From Papilionanthe hookeriana x Papilionanthe teres (taxonomy: Eukaryota; Streptophyta; Magnoliopsida; Asparagales; Orchidaceae), in contig CM040423.1 in the NCBI GenBank assembly GCA_022702705.1, forward strand, positions 39,949,392 through 40,013,391: a stretch of 64,000 bases of DNA, read 5' to 3'. The first letter of the stretch is position 1. Each line of letters starts with the position of its first letter. Positions 11,481-25,100 of the stretch are shown in pieces. Under the pieces are notes generated by a model. The model had not been told where the DNA came from, ran no database searches, and saw nothing but the letters and a program-made list of their open reading frames with translations. The translations under genes were made by a program, and so were the position numbers.

Positions 11481-12615
11481 CGAATTTAACTATTATGATC
11501 AATCTATTATTTTTATCAACAGATTTAACTATATGTGATCATTACATTTAACACTTAATCACTTCTTTCAAATGATTATTATTTTATTCAGTATCATTTT
11601 GAATAATAAAAATAATAACATTATGATTGATCTCACTATTTTAATTTTTTTATTATTATTGACTACTTGAGGTGTATCTCAAGCACAACATTAATCCTAT
11701 ATATTTCACACATTTGACTCTTGAATTGTAATTTTTACATGCAGATCATATTACATAATTTTTAAGTGAAGAAATCTTCAGAGGGAATAAATCACAGGAC
11801 TTAACTCAATCATAGAAATGAACTATATATGTGTGTAAGTGTATAACTAGGCATTTCTCTCAGGGAGAATGAAGTTACAACCTTAAACTGAAAAACTATA
11901 TTTATATTTACATAGTTAATAAAATGCATGTGTTAGAAATTCAACGACATTTGTAGTATAACTATAACAATAGCAAGTAGTGGTTACTAACGACAGATGC
12001 TAGGCGGCGGCAGGCAGTGGTCCACTGTGGCTGGCAGCTATAGAGGCAGTGAGTACTTGTTGAGTCTTCTCTTTGTAATATTTTGCTCTTTTAGTGCATA
12101 ATTTGTTTAAACACCTTATCATATAATTAATGCCGATCTCCATTGATCACATGTGATTTTTTAAGAATTCACGTGCCTTGGTCACCACGAAATTGGGTGA
12201 TATTATTCTTATTGTATTTCTCTCATTACGACACTCGTTTAACTATTAATTTATCAGATTTGGAGTACATTTAACTATTTAATTGACAATTCAAAAGATC
12301 TAATTGTGCATTTATAAATTGATCTGTATTTGATTGGGCCCATATTGAATCTACGTTGGGCTCATTTTGCCCAAACACTCAGTTTTATTATAAAATTGAT
12401 CAAATCAAAGCTTGAATGATCATAAATTTGTATTTGAAATATTTTTGCTCATAATATTTTGAGGTTGACTAATAATATAACTTAGTTAATGACACATCAA
12501 ATATCTTCATTTAATATCCAAAGTTGAAGCGAATATATAAATATTTTTTAAAATCTTATTCATCACCAATTAGAAGTGTAACACAAACAAAAGTTTATGT
12601 AAGCCCTAATGACCA
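11481..12615. other. Intergenic AT-rich DNA, no gene seen
   Basis: No ORF or recognised repeat with family support. A patch at 11990-12050 is more GC-rich (GGCGGCAGGCAGTGG) and stands out, but it is too short to classify. Confidence 0.5.
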
Positions 12616-12624
12616 CTTCAACTG

Positions 12625-12833
12625 GAGATATTATTACATATGGAATACACATGCAACAGCTGCATGCGGAATAACCCATAATAACTTTAATTTAGGATTA
12701 TTGGATTATTTACAGGTTATTAGATATTAAATAAATATTGTGTTATTTACATTTTATAGTATAGATTTTATTTTAGAGTTATTCATAAATTATTACGACG
12801 GTATCGTTTGTATCCTGAATACAATAATTTCTC
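12625..12833. mobile_element. MULE-type MITE upstream of the DLDG1-like gene
   Basis: The inverted ends GAGATATTATTACAT and GAGAAATTATTGTAT (rc) are flanked by CTTCAACTG (12616-12624) and CTTGAACTA (12834-12842), which match at 7 of 9 bases. The subterminal ACATGCAACAGCTGCATGC palindrome corresponds to the CGTACGCAGCGCTGCGTACG block in the copy at 32615-33018. The interior is rich in ATAACC/GGTTATT words. It lies about 300 bp upstream of the ATG and so may be in the promoter. Confidence 0.7.
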
Positions 12834-13140
12834 CTTGAACTACCTTATAAATAATAGTCATGTTCACAGTTCAGATCACCTAATCACGCCTTCTGTCTTC
12901 TTCCATAGCTGCTGTGGCTTTGAGTACCGTTACGTTATCCATTTCTTTTCTCTCCCGCTCTTACGCCCCTCCGCCGCCGCTCCAGCTCCAGAATTTTCCG
13001 CGCGGAATAAGAAAGCGGGTTTAGGCGAAGAGGCTCGCAATCGACATTTCATCAGGGTTTTTCTCAGGTTTTTGCTCCGGTTTGGAATGCTGCAAGGATT
13101 CCATTAGGCCGGACAGCGTGAAAGATGTGGGGTACGTTTC

Positions 13141-16100
13141 ATGTACTTGATGAGCACCTCGATGGTTTTTTGTGGAAATGTTTTCTTGTTTAGGGATGGG
13201 AATTATGGAAACGAGAATCGAGTCGGCGAAGCGCTGGGAGTTTGTGATTTCGGTTGGAAGAGGAGAGGATTTCGCGTCCGACGATTGGTGCTCTCCGCGA
13301 AGGGGGGTCATGAACGGAAGAGGCCTTGGTGGGAAAGGCTGTTTTTGGAAGAAGACGATGAGGTGTCGAGTGGTTTGAAGGAGGATGTAATTGAGCACCA
13401 CGAGGAGGTAGAAGAAGAGGTGTCGGAGGATGAAAAGTTTGAAGCTTGGAAGAGAAGGGCTGAGGCGATCACTGAGCTGAGGGAAGCACGGGAAGATGCG
13501 AGAAATGCTGAGGCGCGAGCTTGGGAGGACTGGGTCGGAGATGGTTCGGTGGATTCAGTTGGTTCTTCTTGGGATAAGGATTTTGGGGAGGAAGGTTCGG
13601 AAGCAGGCGATGTGGTCTCCAATGATCCTTCTGAAATACTTCGTGAGAAGGGTTTTATTGGGGCTATGAGGAATTTGATCACAGGGAAGGATGATAATGA
13701 GCTGTTGTTTGAAGACAGAGTTTTTCAATTTGCTTCGACAAGCTCGGTATATGAATCATTATTGAAGATATGCTTCATTTATTCTTAAAAACCTCTGTTG
13801 ATGCTGGTTTTGTTAAGGAAACAACTTACTTTGCATTATTTTATACAACATGCTTTATTCTTTAACACAAATCTTGTATATTTGAAGTTATTTGATCGAA
13901 GGATTTGTTATCAGTCATGGCTTTTAATCCAATACGGATACATTGCCAAACGTGTATGACTAACCTTTAGTATTGACGAGAAAGGCATACAATACCACAA
14001 CCATTCCTCCAATTTCAATTATCTATATGGTACCAATTTCTTCATCTCCTCCCTCTCGATCCTTCCTCCACCCCTAAGACGTCGACAACCTTATTCATTT
14101 AATGTAATTTCTCACATCTGCAAATTATATATGGTGCATGTCACAATCTCTTACACATTTACTTGGGTATGTTCTACTTGGGGAACCCAATGCTTGCCAT
14201 AAATTGATTGCCATCATTATTTGATACATCAGGTTCGACTCATTTTTAGTGTCATTACTCTCTCTTTCTCTTCCTCAATCATTCTATTTATTGTGAGTGC
14301 CTTTGCTGTTCGTGATGTATGGGATGTTTTTACCCACATATATGCCTAACTCTCTCATGGACATTCTTACTCCAAGTTGACAAATTGTGTGATTCTTCGA
14401 AGGATTTTAAAGCATTACAAAATTCATTCTTCCTGTTAATGAGCTGGCTGTTGAACCAGCCCTTCTTTGCAAACGTAACAATGAAAACCTCATATTGGCA
14501 TTTCTGAAGAATACACGAGTCTTATCCAAGTTTTTATCCCTACCATCAATGCTTAGGGCACTTTGATTTATTTTGAATAACCATGAAGAACTCATCTACT
14601 ATGCTGCAAATGAACACAACAAAACTAATGATGAAGCTGCAATTACAACCATTACCAATCCCGTGTCTTTGATTCCACCATCCCCAACTCTACATTCCGA
14701 AAATCGACTAACCAACTCTACATCCCGTGTCTTTGATTTCAGGAATGACATTCTTAGCATTTTAGGACTCACATTCCTAACAACCCTGGCAGTCTCTTCT
14801 ATCAGAATGAGGAGCAACCTTGTTAGGTCCTCAGCTCCTTCAAAGCCTTGGTAAATGCTGACTTTATGGTGTTTAAGTTCACTCAGCTAATTGTTCCCTT
14901 ACCGAAGATTGCATCATGTGGCTCTCATCGACGATCATATCACCACTAGATTATCACGTGCCCACACAATATATACAAATTGTTACCCACGTTGATAATG
15001 CTTCAAACATGTGGCTTTTCAATATTGGAGTGCTTCATCATGTTGTTGAAAGCTTGGAGACTCTCATTCTTCACTCATTATATATAAGCTTGACAACATC
15101 AGCATTGGCAATGGCTTGGTTCTCTCTGCTACTTGCGTTTGTTCCAGCACACTTAGCTCTAAAATTCATTTGCCTTGGACAATGTTTGTATATATATAAA
15201 AAAAAGAATAACATTCACTAATCCATGAAAATACTCTGGCCTCTATGTCCAGTTTTATTTCCTCCATGGGATATAATCCACATCCATCACCTAAGGAATA
15301 AAAGACCAACGATGCTGTTTGACCATGTCTGAAGTGCTTGACACCCTTGTTCGCAATTGGACATGAAAGTTTCTCTTCATTGAACTTACACAAAATCTTG
15401 TTTATTGCAATTGGATTTTCTTGGATAGAAATCTTCCTGATGGTTCCATTGACATTTAGGGTATGTTTGAGGCAGCTGCAGCTTATCCAGCTTATTCAGA
15501 TAAACAATTCATTCTGATAAACTGTTGATCAACGGCTGATCCAGATAAGCTTACTGGTTGTTTGGTTTGTGCGTTTGGAAAACAACTGATTTGCAGCTGT
15601 TTCTGGATAAATAAACATTATGCCCCTGATCTGGATAAGCTGTCTAGCTGTTTGATTTGTGCATTTGAAAAACATATGATTTGCAGCTGTTTCTGGATAA
15701 ATAACCATTTTTCTACTGTGCAGCTGTGTTGGGCCTCTGTTGTTGTTGCTTTAATTCTTTTGAAATAGCATAACCACGCACTATAAAGTGGGGGAAGGGG
15801 CCACATTCATTTGATATTTGGAATGTCACCGAAATACTTATCCGAGTAAACTCGGTGCCTTTATGAAGTTTCAATTACGCATGTAGAGCTCAGAGCAATC
15901 TGGAAGACCAATTCTTAAAGCTTCTCTATCCTGTCAAAGAAACTATTCCATACTGTGATTGATTGAATGGTTGATGAAATATTTGGTACTAATACAAACT
16001 ATGTGCATTGGCTTAAGCAACTTTCATGCTATATAAAAACCAAATTTGAAAGAATGCTTGCTAATTAGCTAGACAAAGGCCAAGAACAATAGGATGGATA

Positions 16101-19100
16101 GTTTTGTTTTATATTATGTAAACTTAAAATCAAAACCAGATGAATAACTTTCTTTTCTCTAACAAAATTTCGCAAATTAATAATAAATTATTCTCATTTA
16201 TACCTATAAATTCACAATCAAGGTATTACCAATGCTTGGTGATCTCGGTCCTTATTTGCCATAGAGCTAAGCTCTCACCCTTACATCTTAGCATGCCTTG
16301 TGCAAGTCCGACATATCAAAAGAAGAAAAAAAAGAGTAGTGACTGCCACATACTATTGAAACGATAGCTTACGAAAATATCAATCATTCTTCCAACGATC
16401 AATAACAACTTCCAAATAATACAACAACAACAAAGCCTTAATCCCACTAAGTGGGGTCGGCTACATGAATCCTTTTTCTCCATTGCGTCCTATTTAGTGT
16501 CAAATTTTCGTTTAATTCTAATAGATTAAGATCATTTTTTATGCAATAAGCCCAAGTTTTCCTAGGTACTGCCTCTCGCCTTTCTTAACATAAGTTGTAT
16601 TTAAAACATCTACTCTCCTAATCGGATCATCAGGTGGTCGACGTTTAATGTGACCAAACCATCTAAGGCGACTCTCTCTAATTTTATCCGACACCGGTGC
16701 AACTCCAACCCTATTACGGATATATTCATTTCGCATTTTGTCTCTAAGTGTAAAGCCACTCATCCATCTAATCATTCTCATCTCGACAACACTTAACTTA
16801 ACATTATGCTTCTCTTTTAAAGGCCAACATTCGGCACCATAGAGCATTGAAGGTCTCACCACCATCTTATAAAATTTTCCTTTCGGTCTAAGCGGTACTT
16901 TTCTATCACACAATAGGTCGGACGCATTCCTCCACTTCAACCAACCAACTCTGAATTCTACTATTAACATCCCCATCTATATCACCATCGCTTTGAACAA
17001 TGGACCCAAGATATCTAAATCGTTCACACCTTTTAATAATTTGATCACCCAAAGTTACACTTCGTCACTAGACCTACTATTACTAAAATTACATTCCATG
17101 TATTCGGTTTTAGTTCTACTCAAACGAAGACCTTTAGACTCCAATGTAGACCTCCATAATTCGAGTTTTTCCTGGACTTTTTCTCTTGTCTTATCCACCG
17201 GGAGGATATCATCGGCAAAAAGCATACACCGAGGTACATCCTCTTGTAAATGGCCGGTAAGACCATCCATAAATAAAGCGAAAAGATATGGGCTTAAAGC
17301 CGATCCTTGATGTAAACCAACGAAATAGTAAAATACTTGGTCGATCCTCCTTCGGTTCGAACACATGTAACGGCTCTAGCATACATATCTTTAATGACTT
17401 GAATATAAGTCAAATCAACACCTTTCTTCTCGAGGACTCTCCAAAGAACATCTCTAGGAACCTTATCGTAAGCTTTTTCTAAATCAATAAAAATCAAATG
17501 TAGATCCTCCTTATTATCTCTGTAACTCTCCATCGAACCTCTTAATAAATGTATAGCTTCCATGGTAGACTGCCTGGCATAAATCCAAATTGATTATGAG
17601 AAATCTTCGTAATACGTCTTAACCTATGTTCGATTACCCTCTCCCATAACTTTAAAGTATGACACATCAATTTAATTCCTCTATAATTTGCACACTCTTG
17701 TGCATCTCCTTTATTCTTAAAAATGGGGACCAAAATGCTCTTTCTCCACTCCTCGGGCATCTTTTTTGTTTTTAAAATAATATTAAAAAGTTTAGTAAGC
17801 TGAAACCCCAAATCACCTAAACATTTCCACACTTCAATTGGGATATCATCGAGTCCTACGGACTTTCCCCTTGGTTTTCTTTAAAGCACTCATCAACTTC
17901 TTTATTACTAATGCGACGGTAAAAGTGAAAAGTTTTATTATTATTAACGATATTAAGATCACTAAGGTCGATCGTACTTTCAACATCATTAAAAAGTTTA
18001 TCGAAATAACTCACTCACTCTATGTTGAATATCTTTTTAAGAAATGACTTTTTGATTTTAAATGCTTTAATACACTTTACTTGAGTTAAATCTTTACTTT
18101 TCTTTTCTCTTTGTTTAGGTTAGTTTATACGTATATTTTTCACCTTCGCTTAGTATCTAACGTGTTATAAAGATCACTAAAAGCGAATTTTTAGCGTCAC
18201 AAATTATTCTTTTACACTCCTGCAGTGCCATTTTATAATTTTCCGATTCTCTACGCTTTTACATTTAAACCAATTTTTATAACATAACTTCTTATATTTT
18301 ATCTTTTCTGTACATTATTATTCCACCACCAATTATTTTTATTTATAGAAGCTTTTCTTTTGATTCTCAAAGTACATCTTTACTAGCTTGTTTAATAGTA
18401 TTAGTTAATTTTTCCACATAACATTCGCGTCTTCATGAGCATCCCAAATATTAAAATCTTGAATTTTACTCATAAAAATAATTTTATTTGTGTCTTTTAG
18501 GTGCCTCCATCTTATTCTACGATGTTGAATCACTAGTATTCTTTATTTTACAACTCTTACATCTTAAAATCTAGACTAATAATCGATGTTGGATGCTTAA
18601 TTGCTCACTTGGAATGACCTTACAATCCTTACTAATCTCGACGATCTCTTCTTCTCATAAGAAAATAATCGATTTGTGTTTTATTAGATCCATTCTTATA
18701 AGTAATAAGATGCTTCATCTCTTTCTTGAATAAAGTATTAGTAATAATCATATCATACTGTTAAAGCAAAATCTAAAATGGTCTCTACCTTACTTCGTTA
18801 ATCGCTCCATAATCAGTAGCTACTATGAATATTTCGAAATCTTCTACCACTCTACCGACATGTCCATTTAAATCTCCTCCGATAAAAATTTTTCTTTAAG
18901 GGTATCGAGTGTATTAAGTCTTCTAAATCGTTCAGAATTTATCTTTAAGTCTATATCTAAACCAACTTGAGGAGCATAAACACTTATAATATTAAAAATC
19001 TTGGTATCGATAATAATCTTAAGTCTTTATAATTCTATCTCCAACTCTATTAATTTTAACAACATTATCTTTCAAACTTTTATCTATAATTATACCTACA

Positions 19101-22100
19101 CCATTTCTAGTACGACTCTTACCAGAATACCATAGTTTAAAACCTAAGTTATCAATTTCCTTAGCTTTTTCTCCAACCCATTTAGTTTTTTCTACAACCC
19201 ATTTCCTTAGCTTTTTCTACAACTTCCAAATAATAATTAAAAATAAAATAAAATAAAAACTAAACAAACAATGAATGCACCTTTTAGTGATGAAAGGTAT
19301 GTTGAAATGCATGGTGACGGCCATTAGGCCATTGCACGAGCCATCGAGCATGCTGAAGACCTGTCCAACAAAAGCGGGTCATCCGCCACCCCTCCCTTTC
19401 GGCTAGAGCTAAGTCCATCGACTCCGACGCTCGATGAAAAGCTCCTCATCTAGCACGAGGGCAAGGCTAGGTTCTGGTTCTATCCAAGAGAATATAACGA
19501 AGAGGATGGGGAGGATGAGGTCAGCAATACAGGTACAATGACGACTGAAAGCGGGGATGGAAGCTGCGGTGTAATTTTGGAATGGGTGGTGACGCGGTAG
19601 GGGACGAGCGCGAAGAAGGGAAAATTAGAGAGAATAAGCGTTGTGAGGGGCTGCATGCACCAAATAGTGGATTGGAGGAGCAAAGGAGGGTCTCTCTCCG
19701 ACGAGGAGAAGGTGGAGGGCATCATCGCCGACGCCGAGGGTGGTGCGGCGAAGCTTGGATCCTTGGCGTGTTGATTGCTGCCGGGCAGATGATGCGAACA
19801 GGGGGAGGGAATGAGGGCACGTGTGGGGCGAACGAGGGCACGCGAGTAATATGTTGCAAATGAAACGCGGGCCGCGGGTATCATCCCGCGGTCCGCGTGT
19901 TTAACAAATAAAAACACTGTTTTTAGATAAGCTGTAGAAACACACGAAATAAACGGTATGGCTGCATTTTCAAACGCTGCCTGCAGTCATAAGCTGCCCC
20001 AAATGGGCCCTTAGATAGCATAGCTTCTGAATGCAAGCTTCTAGCAACGTCCCAGAGTTTACTCCCTGTCACAATCTACCTGGTAGCAGAATCAGCCATC
20101 ATTAGTACTTTCCTTAGCATTACAATTACACAAAACTCATCCCTTCATACATATTTTTTGTTTGTTTTGTTAGGTACACAACAACATGTTTCCACTAGTC
20201 ACTTGATAGGGCTGCAAATAAATCGAACCAAGCCTAGCCGAAGATTGTTTGATCTTGAGCTTGTTTATCAAAGGCATGCTCAAGCTGAGCCTGAGCTTGA
20301 TCCTAGCTTTTGTGATAGTGTTCAAGCTCAGATTGTTTAAATTCATGCTAGGTTCAAATTGTGATCATTAGCATTAAATTATCTACTTGTTTGGAAACAC
20401 AAATTCACCTCATCAAGCTGAGCCTTAACAAACTAATTTTATAAAGTTTAAAAAAATTTTAACTCAAGAATCTTTGCCTTTTATGTTGAGCTCTTTAAAT
20501 AGCTTGAAAATGTCAATAATAAACATGTATTATTTGCAAAGGTACAATGGAGAGGATAAGTGACAATGTGACATTCTTTTTTCTCTTTTCTTTGCAGGCT
20601 AAGTTCCTCGCTTTGCTGGTTCTTATTCCTTGGTTTGTGAGCTTTTTGGTTCATGACTACGTTCTCATGCCATTTTTGGACAGGTAATCTTCTCTACATT
20701 GCTTATGTTTTCATAATTTCTGATTTATTTGTTTTACCTAGTGACATTTCTCTCCACTAGTTTCTCCAAACCATGATTTCTATCGTTCCAGCACAAAATA
20801 TCATTAGTGAACAAGATTATTTGTAGGCATTCATATAACCTTCAAATGACGTGAGCTGATGCTTCAAGGACAAGAAGGTTTCAGTTTCATTTTACTCATC
20901 ATTCTCTAATCATGTTAATAAATAATAGCAAAGGAATGTAATTATGCAGAATTCTATGGCCTTCATTGTAAGAATTATTTGCCAAGACGCATGCTTAGAA
21001 ATTGTTTTAGGGTATCAAAACAATGCAAATCATATTTTCATAGGAATGCAATGATCCAAATACCAGCTATTATTTAAGCTTATACTATGTTACATTTATG
21101 GCAAACCAATTTTTGGATTCTGACTGCTGAAATGTTTAAAGTAATCCATGGAGGCTTAGAAATTATGAAAAGTTAAGTCGTTTTTAAATTACATAATAAC
21201 TTCAGTGCCATCTATGATGTATAAACAGATATGTGAAAACCGTGCCTCTTGCTGCGGAAATGCTTGACGTCAGAAGACAGCAAAAACTAGAGATGGTTAA
21301 GACTTTGAGAGTCGAAAAAGCAAGGTATCGCTTGGAAGTGGAGATTGGTAAATCACCTCCTCTTTCAGATGAAGATCTTTGGATGGAGTTACGACAGAAA
21401 GCGTAAGAGGAGTTATTCATTGAATGCATCTTGTCCGATAGCTTTTCCATAAATGTCTATAATGTTTAAATTTATTTCAGACACATCCTCTTGGATTGTA
21501 ATAAAGTGAAAAGAGAAGGATTCTGCTGATTTCACAATCTGAATCTATTTACATTAGAACTTAAGTTTAAATATCACCAGTGAAGGTTATGTCGAACGAA
21601 ATTAGAAAATATCAGCTCATCTTTCCTTGATATACATAACTAAGAACTGCTTAGGAACAAAGTTCAGTTAACCTGCATTTTTTTTTCATGCTACCATAGA
21701 AAATGATTTTTATTTAGTTTTGTGGTATAACCGCTCATGATCATGAACACAAATTCTGTTGTTTGTATTTTCTTTGGCATGGTGCGATGAATAGCCTTAT
21801 TTTTGCTTCCAACTTTCACATTGAAGGCTTAAAGTATGGTTGCTATTTATTTTACCTTCTTAAGATATTTACCGGTGTGATTGTACTGATGATATCACTT
21901 TTACAATTTGTCAGAGGTGTTAAATACTTGAATGTGGATTTCAAGGTGTATGCTTTTGAATGTTTTGTAGTCATCACTTATTTCTTTTTCTTAGAGGGTT
22001 GGTGTATGGGAGGCGGGATTCATAATTATTTTTAAAATTTAAAACTTACTCGATAATAACTCAACTTATAATTGACCTGAAACCAAAATGAAATTTCATT

Positions 22101-25100
22101 GATAGGCGAATGACTCTAAAAATTAGTCCGATTCAATTCAAATTTGACTTTATATATTCACAAATACACATGTATGTTTATATATCTTATTTAGGAATTT
22201 ATAAAACCTTTTTGATACTTGTATAGGGAGAAATTATCAAAATAGTCTCCTAACTTTGTCGGGGGTCATTTTAGCCCCATAGTCTATGAAGGTGTCAATT
22301 TAGTCCCTAGACTCTCTTAAAGTGGGCTAAAGTTTCCTCCCTGGGTACTATTTCAGCCCATATTAAATAATTTGAGGATAATTTGATTCCTTTATAGACT
22401 ATGGGGCTAAAATGGCGATTGTAAATAGTATGGAGACTGTTTTGGCTCTTTTCTCATATATTTTGCCTGGCATCAGCTTAAAAATCTACTAGAAATTGCT
22501 CATTTTTCTCTCGACTTAAATCTGAGTGGAATTCAAAATTTTGATTTCAAGGTGAGGCTAGCTTACGTCAACCTGACTCTGTTACCACCCTTATAGGAGG
22601 TTAACTTTAGAGGGTAGGTAGTTGGGATAAGGGTAGCTGTTCTTTGAGTTTGTGGTATTTCAACATTGTTTGCGTGCTTGTGTTGGCGGTCTTATATGTC
22701 TCTAGATACATACTTTTATCTACTCATGTTAAGAATGTGTTTTATGTGAGGGGATGTGTTATTATGCTTATGTTTTTTTGTAAACCTTTTGTTTGCTAAA
22801 TCGTACATACTGGCTTTTATGATTATCTAATGAACATGCACATTGGTTGACAATAAAAAAATTGGTCTCTGCAGTTTGTGCATTACAAACTCTGATTCAT
22901 TTAATAAGAGTTTGAGTGGCTTTCTTCAGATTTAAATTTTAATGCTTTATTAACTCACGTGGATGTTATTTGATATTTCAGAAGAAATAGCTTAATAAAT
23001 ATCATAAGTAGATGTCAATTAGTAGCAAAAGAGATTGTCTTTTTTCTTATGATATGGGGAATAAATCTCAACAAGGATGATCAATCCGACCATCAACTTT
23101 AATGAAGTTAACTAGAAGAACTTTCCCACACAATTTAGGCATCATATGGTGAAGAGATTGGGAGATCTGTTTACTTATTTTTTATTTTTGATTCCTTAAT
23201 AGGGGAGGTCAAGGCTCCAAAAGTGGAACCATTAATTGAAAATTGGAGGAGAAATACATAAGGTGTTGGATGGCTAGGGTAAGGCTCTTATGTGGACTGA
23301 TTAGCCTTGGTTTAGTGCTGAATCTGGAGAAAATAAGTCTTATTTTGTTTTTAAATGTTTTGTTCTTTAGTTTGTTTTTTCTTAGTAGGATTTTTTTTCT
23401 TTTTTGCAGTTTGCTTAGGATGCATAAGATTGTTTATTTCTTACTACAATTTTTGGGCATAAATAGCTTTGCAAACCTAAAATAGAACTTGACTAAATTC
23501 TTCCAAAATTACTCTTCTTTTTTCCTTTTTGTTCCAAATTTTCTAGCACCTTCCTTGTAACACAAAGCCATAGTTATTATCCACTTGAATGACTAGATGC
23601 CATCTAAACATTTTTCTTACTGTTTATACCTTCCTAAAACTCGATATTCCCCCTTTTGTTGGTGCATGTATCATATCATGCTCTTGAATTGTGGAATATG
23701 TTCAAATACTTATTTGCTGATTACCGAGGAATTAGGAGTTTATTACAATCCGGTCCTTTGTTGTTCTGAAGGAGTAAGTTCAAATTCAAAAAGAGAGATC
23801 AATCTAATCATTGAGTAAAGAATCAAAGACTTTGATGGAAGACCCTTTTAATCCTTTTGTACTCTCTTAATTTATTGACAAAATATCAATAGAACCTCGA
23901 GAGAAATTGTTAGTCTTTTAATCTTTTTATATTTCTAACATGATTAATAAAATATTAAAACATCTCCAAAAATAATTCTCGAACTATTTTAAATTCTCTT
24001 TTTAGTCTCTACAATTGAGATTTTGATCCTTTTAAGGAGTCTCTTGGGATCAAGTTGGTATTAGAGATTATGTTTTTGGTGTATGGCCCAAACAAAAAAG
24101 AGATTATTAAAGAATGACCAAACCTTTTATAATCATTGATTCACATGAAAATAGAAGAATAGAGGCAACACCAAGAAATATGGTATAAAATGAGTTATCT
24201 TCCAATCTAGTTCATCAAGTGACTCGATTAATGGAACAAATGTTGATGATGATTGAATGTAAAAAAGTGCGTGCAGCTACATCCACATGAAATTCTGGTG
24301 ATTCTACTCACTTTGAAGTCTTCTCTAAAAAGTAGAAGAATGGGGGAGGTAAGACTGTTGGTGTTATGGTAGACAACACCTTCTTAGTCTGGCGGACAAA
24401 ATGGACTCACTGTTATTTTAGTGTCAATCCTAAAGGATATAGTAGCAGGGTTCTCATCCAATATGGACATGCGAGAGTAATTGTTTACCTTAAGGATAAA
24501 ACTCCGGCAAGAGTGATGAACGTCATCATCAGCACCAACAACGACCAAAACTTAATTTTTGCTACTTTGGTTGGGTTTGGCGATCAATACTTATGTTAAA
24601 ATAAGAGGAAACATTTCTCTTAGTGAAAAAGATGAAAATTTGAGTTGGAGGAAAGCGTTGATGTTTTTACAATGAGCAAAACACTCCAATACTAATGCAG
24701 AATGAAAGAACTGTTGCATATACCCTGACATATTATCGGGAATTCACAACCATTATCCTACTTATGACATTGAGTTATTAACATTGCATCAATCAGGGAA
24801 ATATTAGTGTACTTACTTTATGGGGGAAGGAAACTGGTGCACACAGATCACAAACCACTTTATTATTTGTAAATCTGATCCAAAGCTGCAATAGGCCTGA
24901 TAGATGAAATGGGTGATTTATTTCCTCCAACAGATCAACTTGGAGTCATGTACAAAAAGAGAATTACCAATAAATTGGCCAATATGGCTCTTGGCTAACG
25001 CTAAACCTTAATGTTTAAGTATTATTGTATACTATAAGAATTTTTTCTTTGAAGGATGTTAAAGGATTTAAATGTGAGAATCTCGTTCATGCCGTATATA

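Larger units (their letters stand above)
16421..19218 (-). mobile_element. RTE-clade LINE, 5'-truncated, with 16-bp target-site duplication
   Basis: A non-LTR retrotransposon lying antisense in intron 1. Its 3' end is a (TTG)n tail (read as ACAACAACAAC at 16421) preceded by the AAGCCTTAATCCCACTAAGT stretch typical of plant RTE LINEs and the SINEs that borrow their tail. The exact repeat ACAACTTCCAAATAAT flanks it at 16405-16420 and 19219-19234. Read right to left: part of the endonuclease (KLWYSGKSRTRNGVGIIID near 19075-19130), reverse transcriptase pieces (MPEEWRKSILVPIFKNKGDA near 17750, FIDLEKAYDKVPRDVLWRVL near 17460, FADDI near 17210), and a C-terminal RLRWFGHIKRRP block. Several frameshifts and stops break it. 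The endonuclease start is missing, so it was 5'-truncated at insertion. Confidence 0.93.
13747..20597 (+). other. Intron 1 of the DLDG1-like gene (6.85 kb)
   Basis: The phase-0 intron starts CG|GTATAT and ends TTTGCAG|GCT. It holds an antisense RTE LINE (16421-19218), a MITE at 15459-15745, a GC-rich block with a hairpin (about 19300-20012) and a hAT-like scrap at 20205-20340. The stretch 13790-15450 has short ORFs on both strands but no domain I recognise. No host exon could be supported inside. Confidence 0.8.

Noticed and set aside
13021..13682. Minus-strand frames of 126 and 124 codons opposite DLDG1 exon 1
   Set aside because: They are antisense shadows of a well-supported exon.
14319..15393. 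Short frames on both strands in DLDG1 intron 1
   Set aside because: No domain or family repeat recognised; the intron joins in phase without them.
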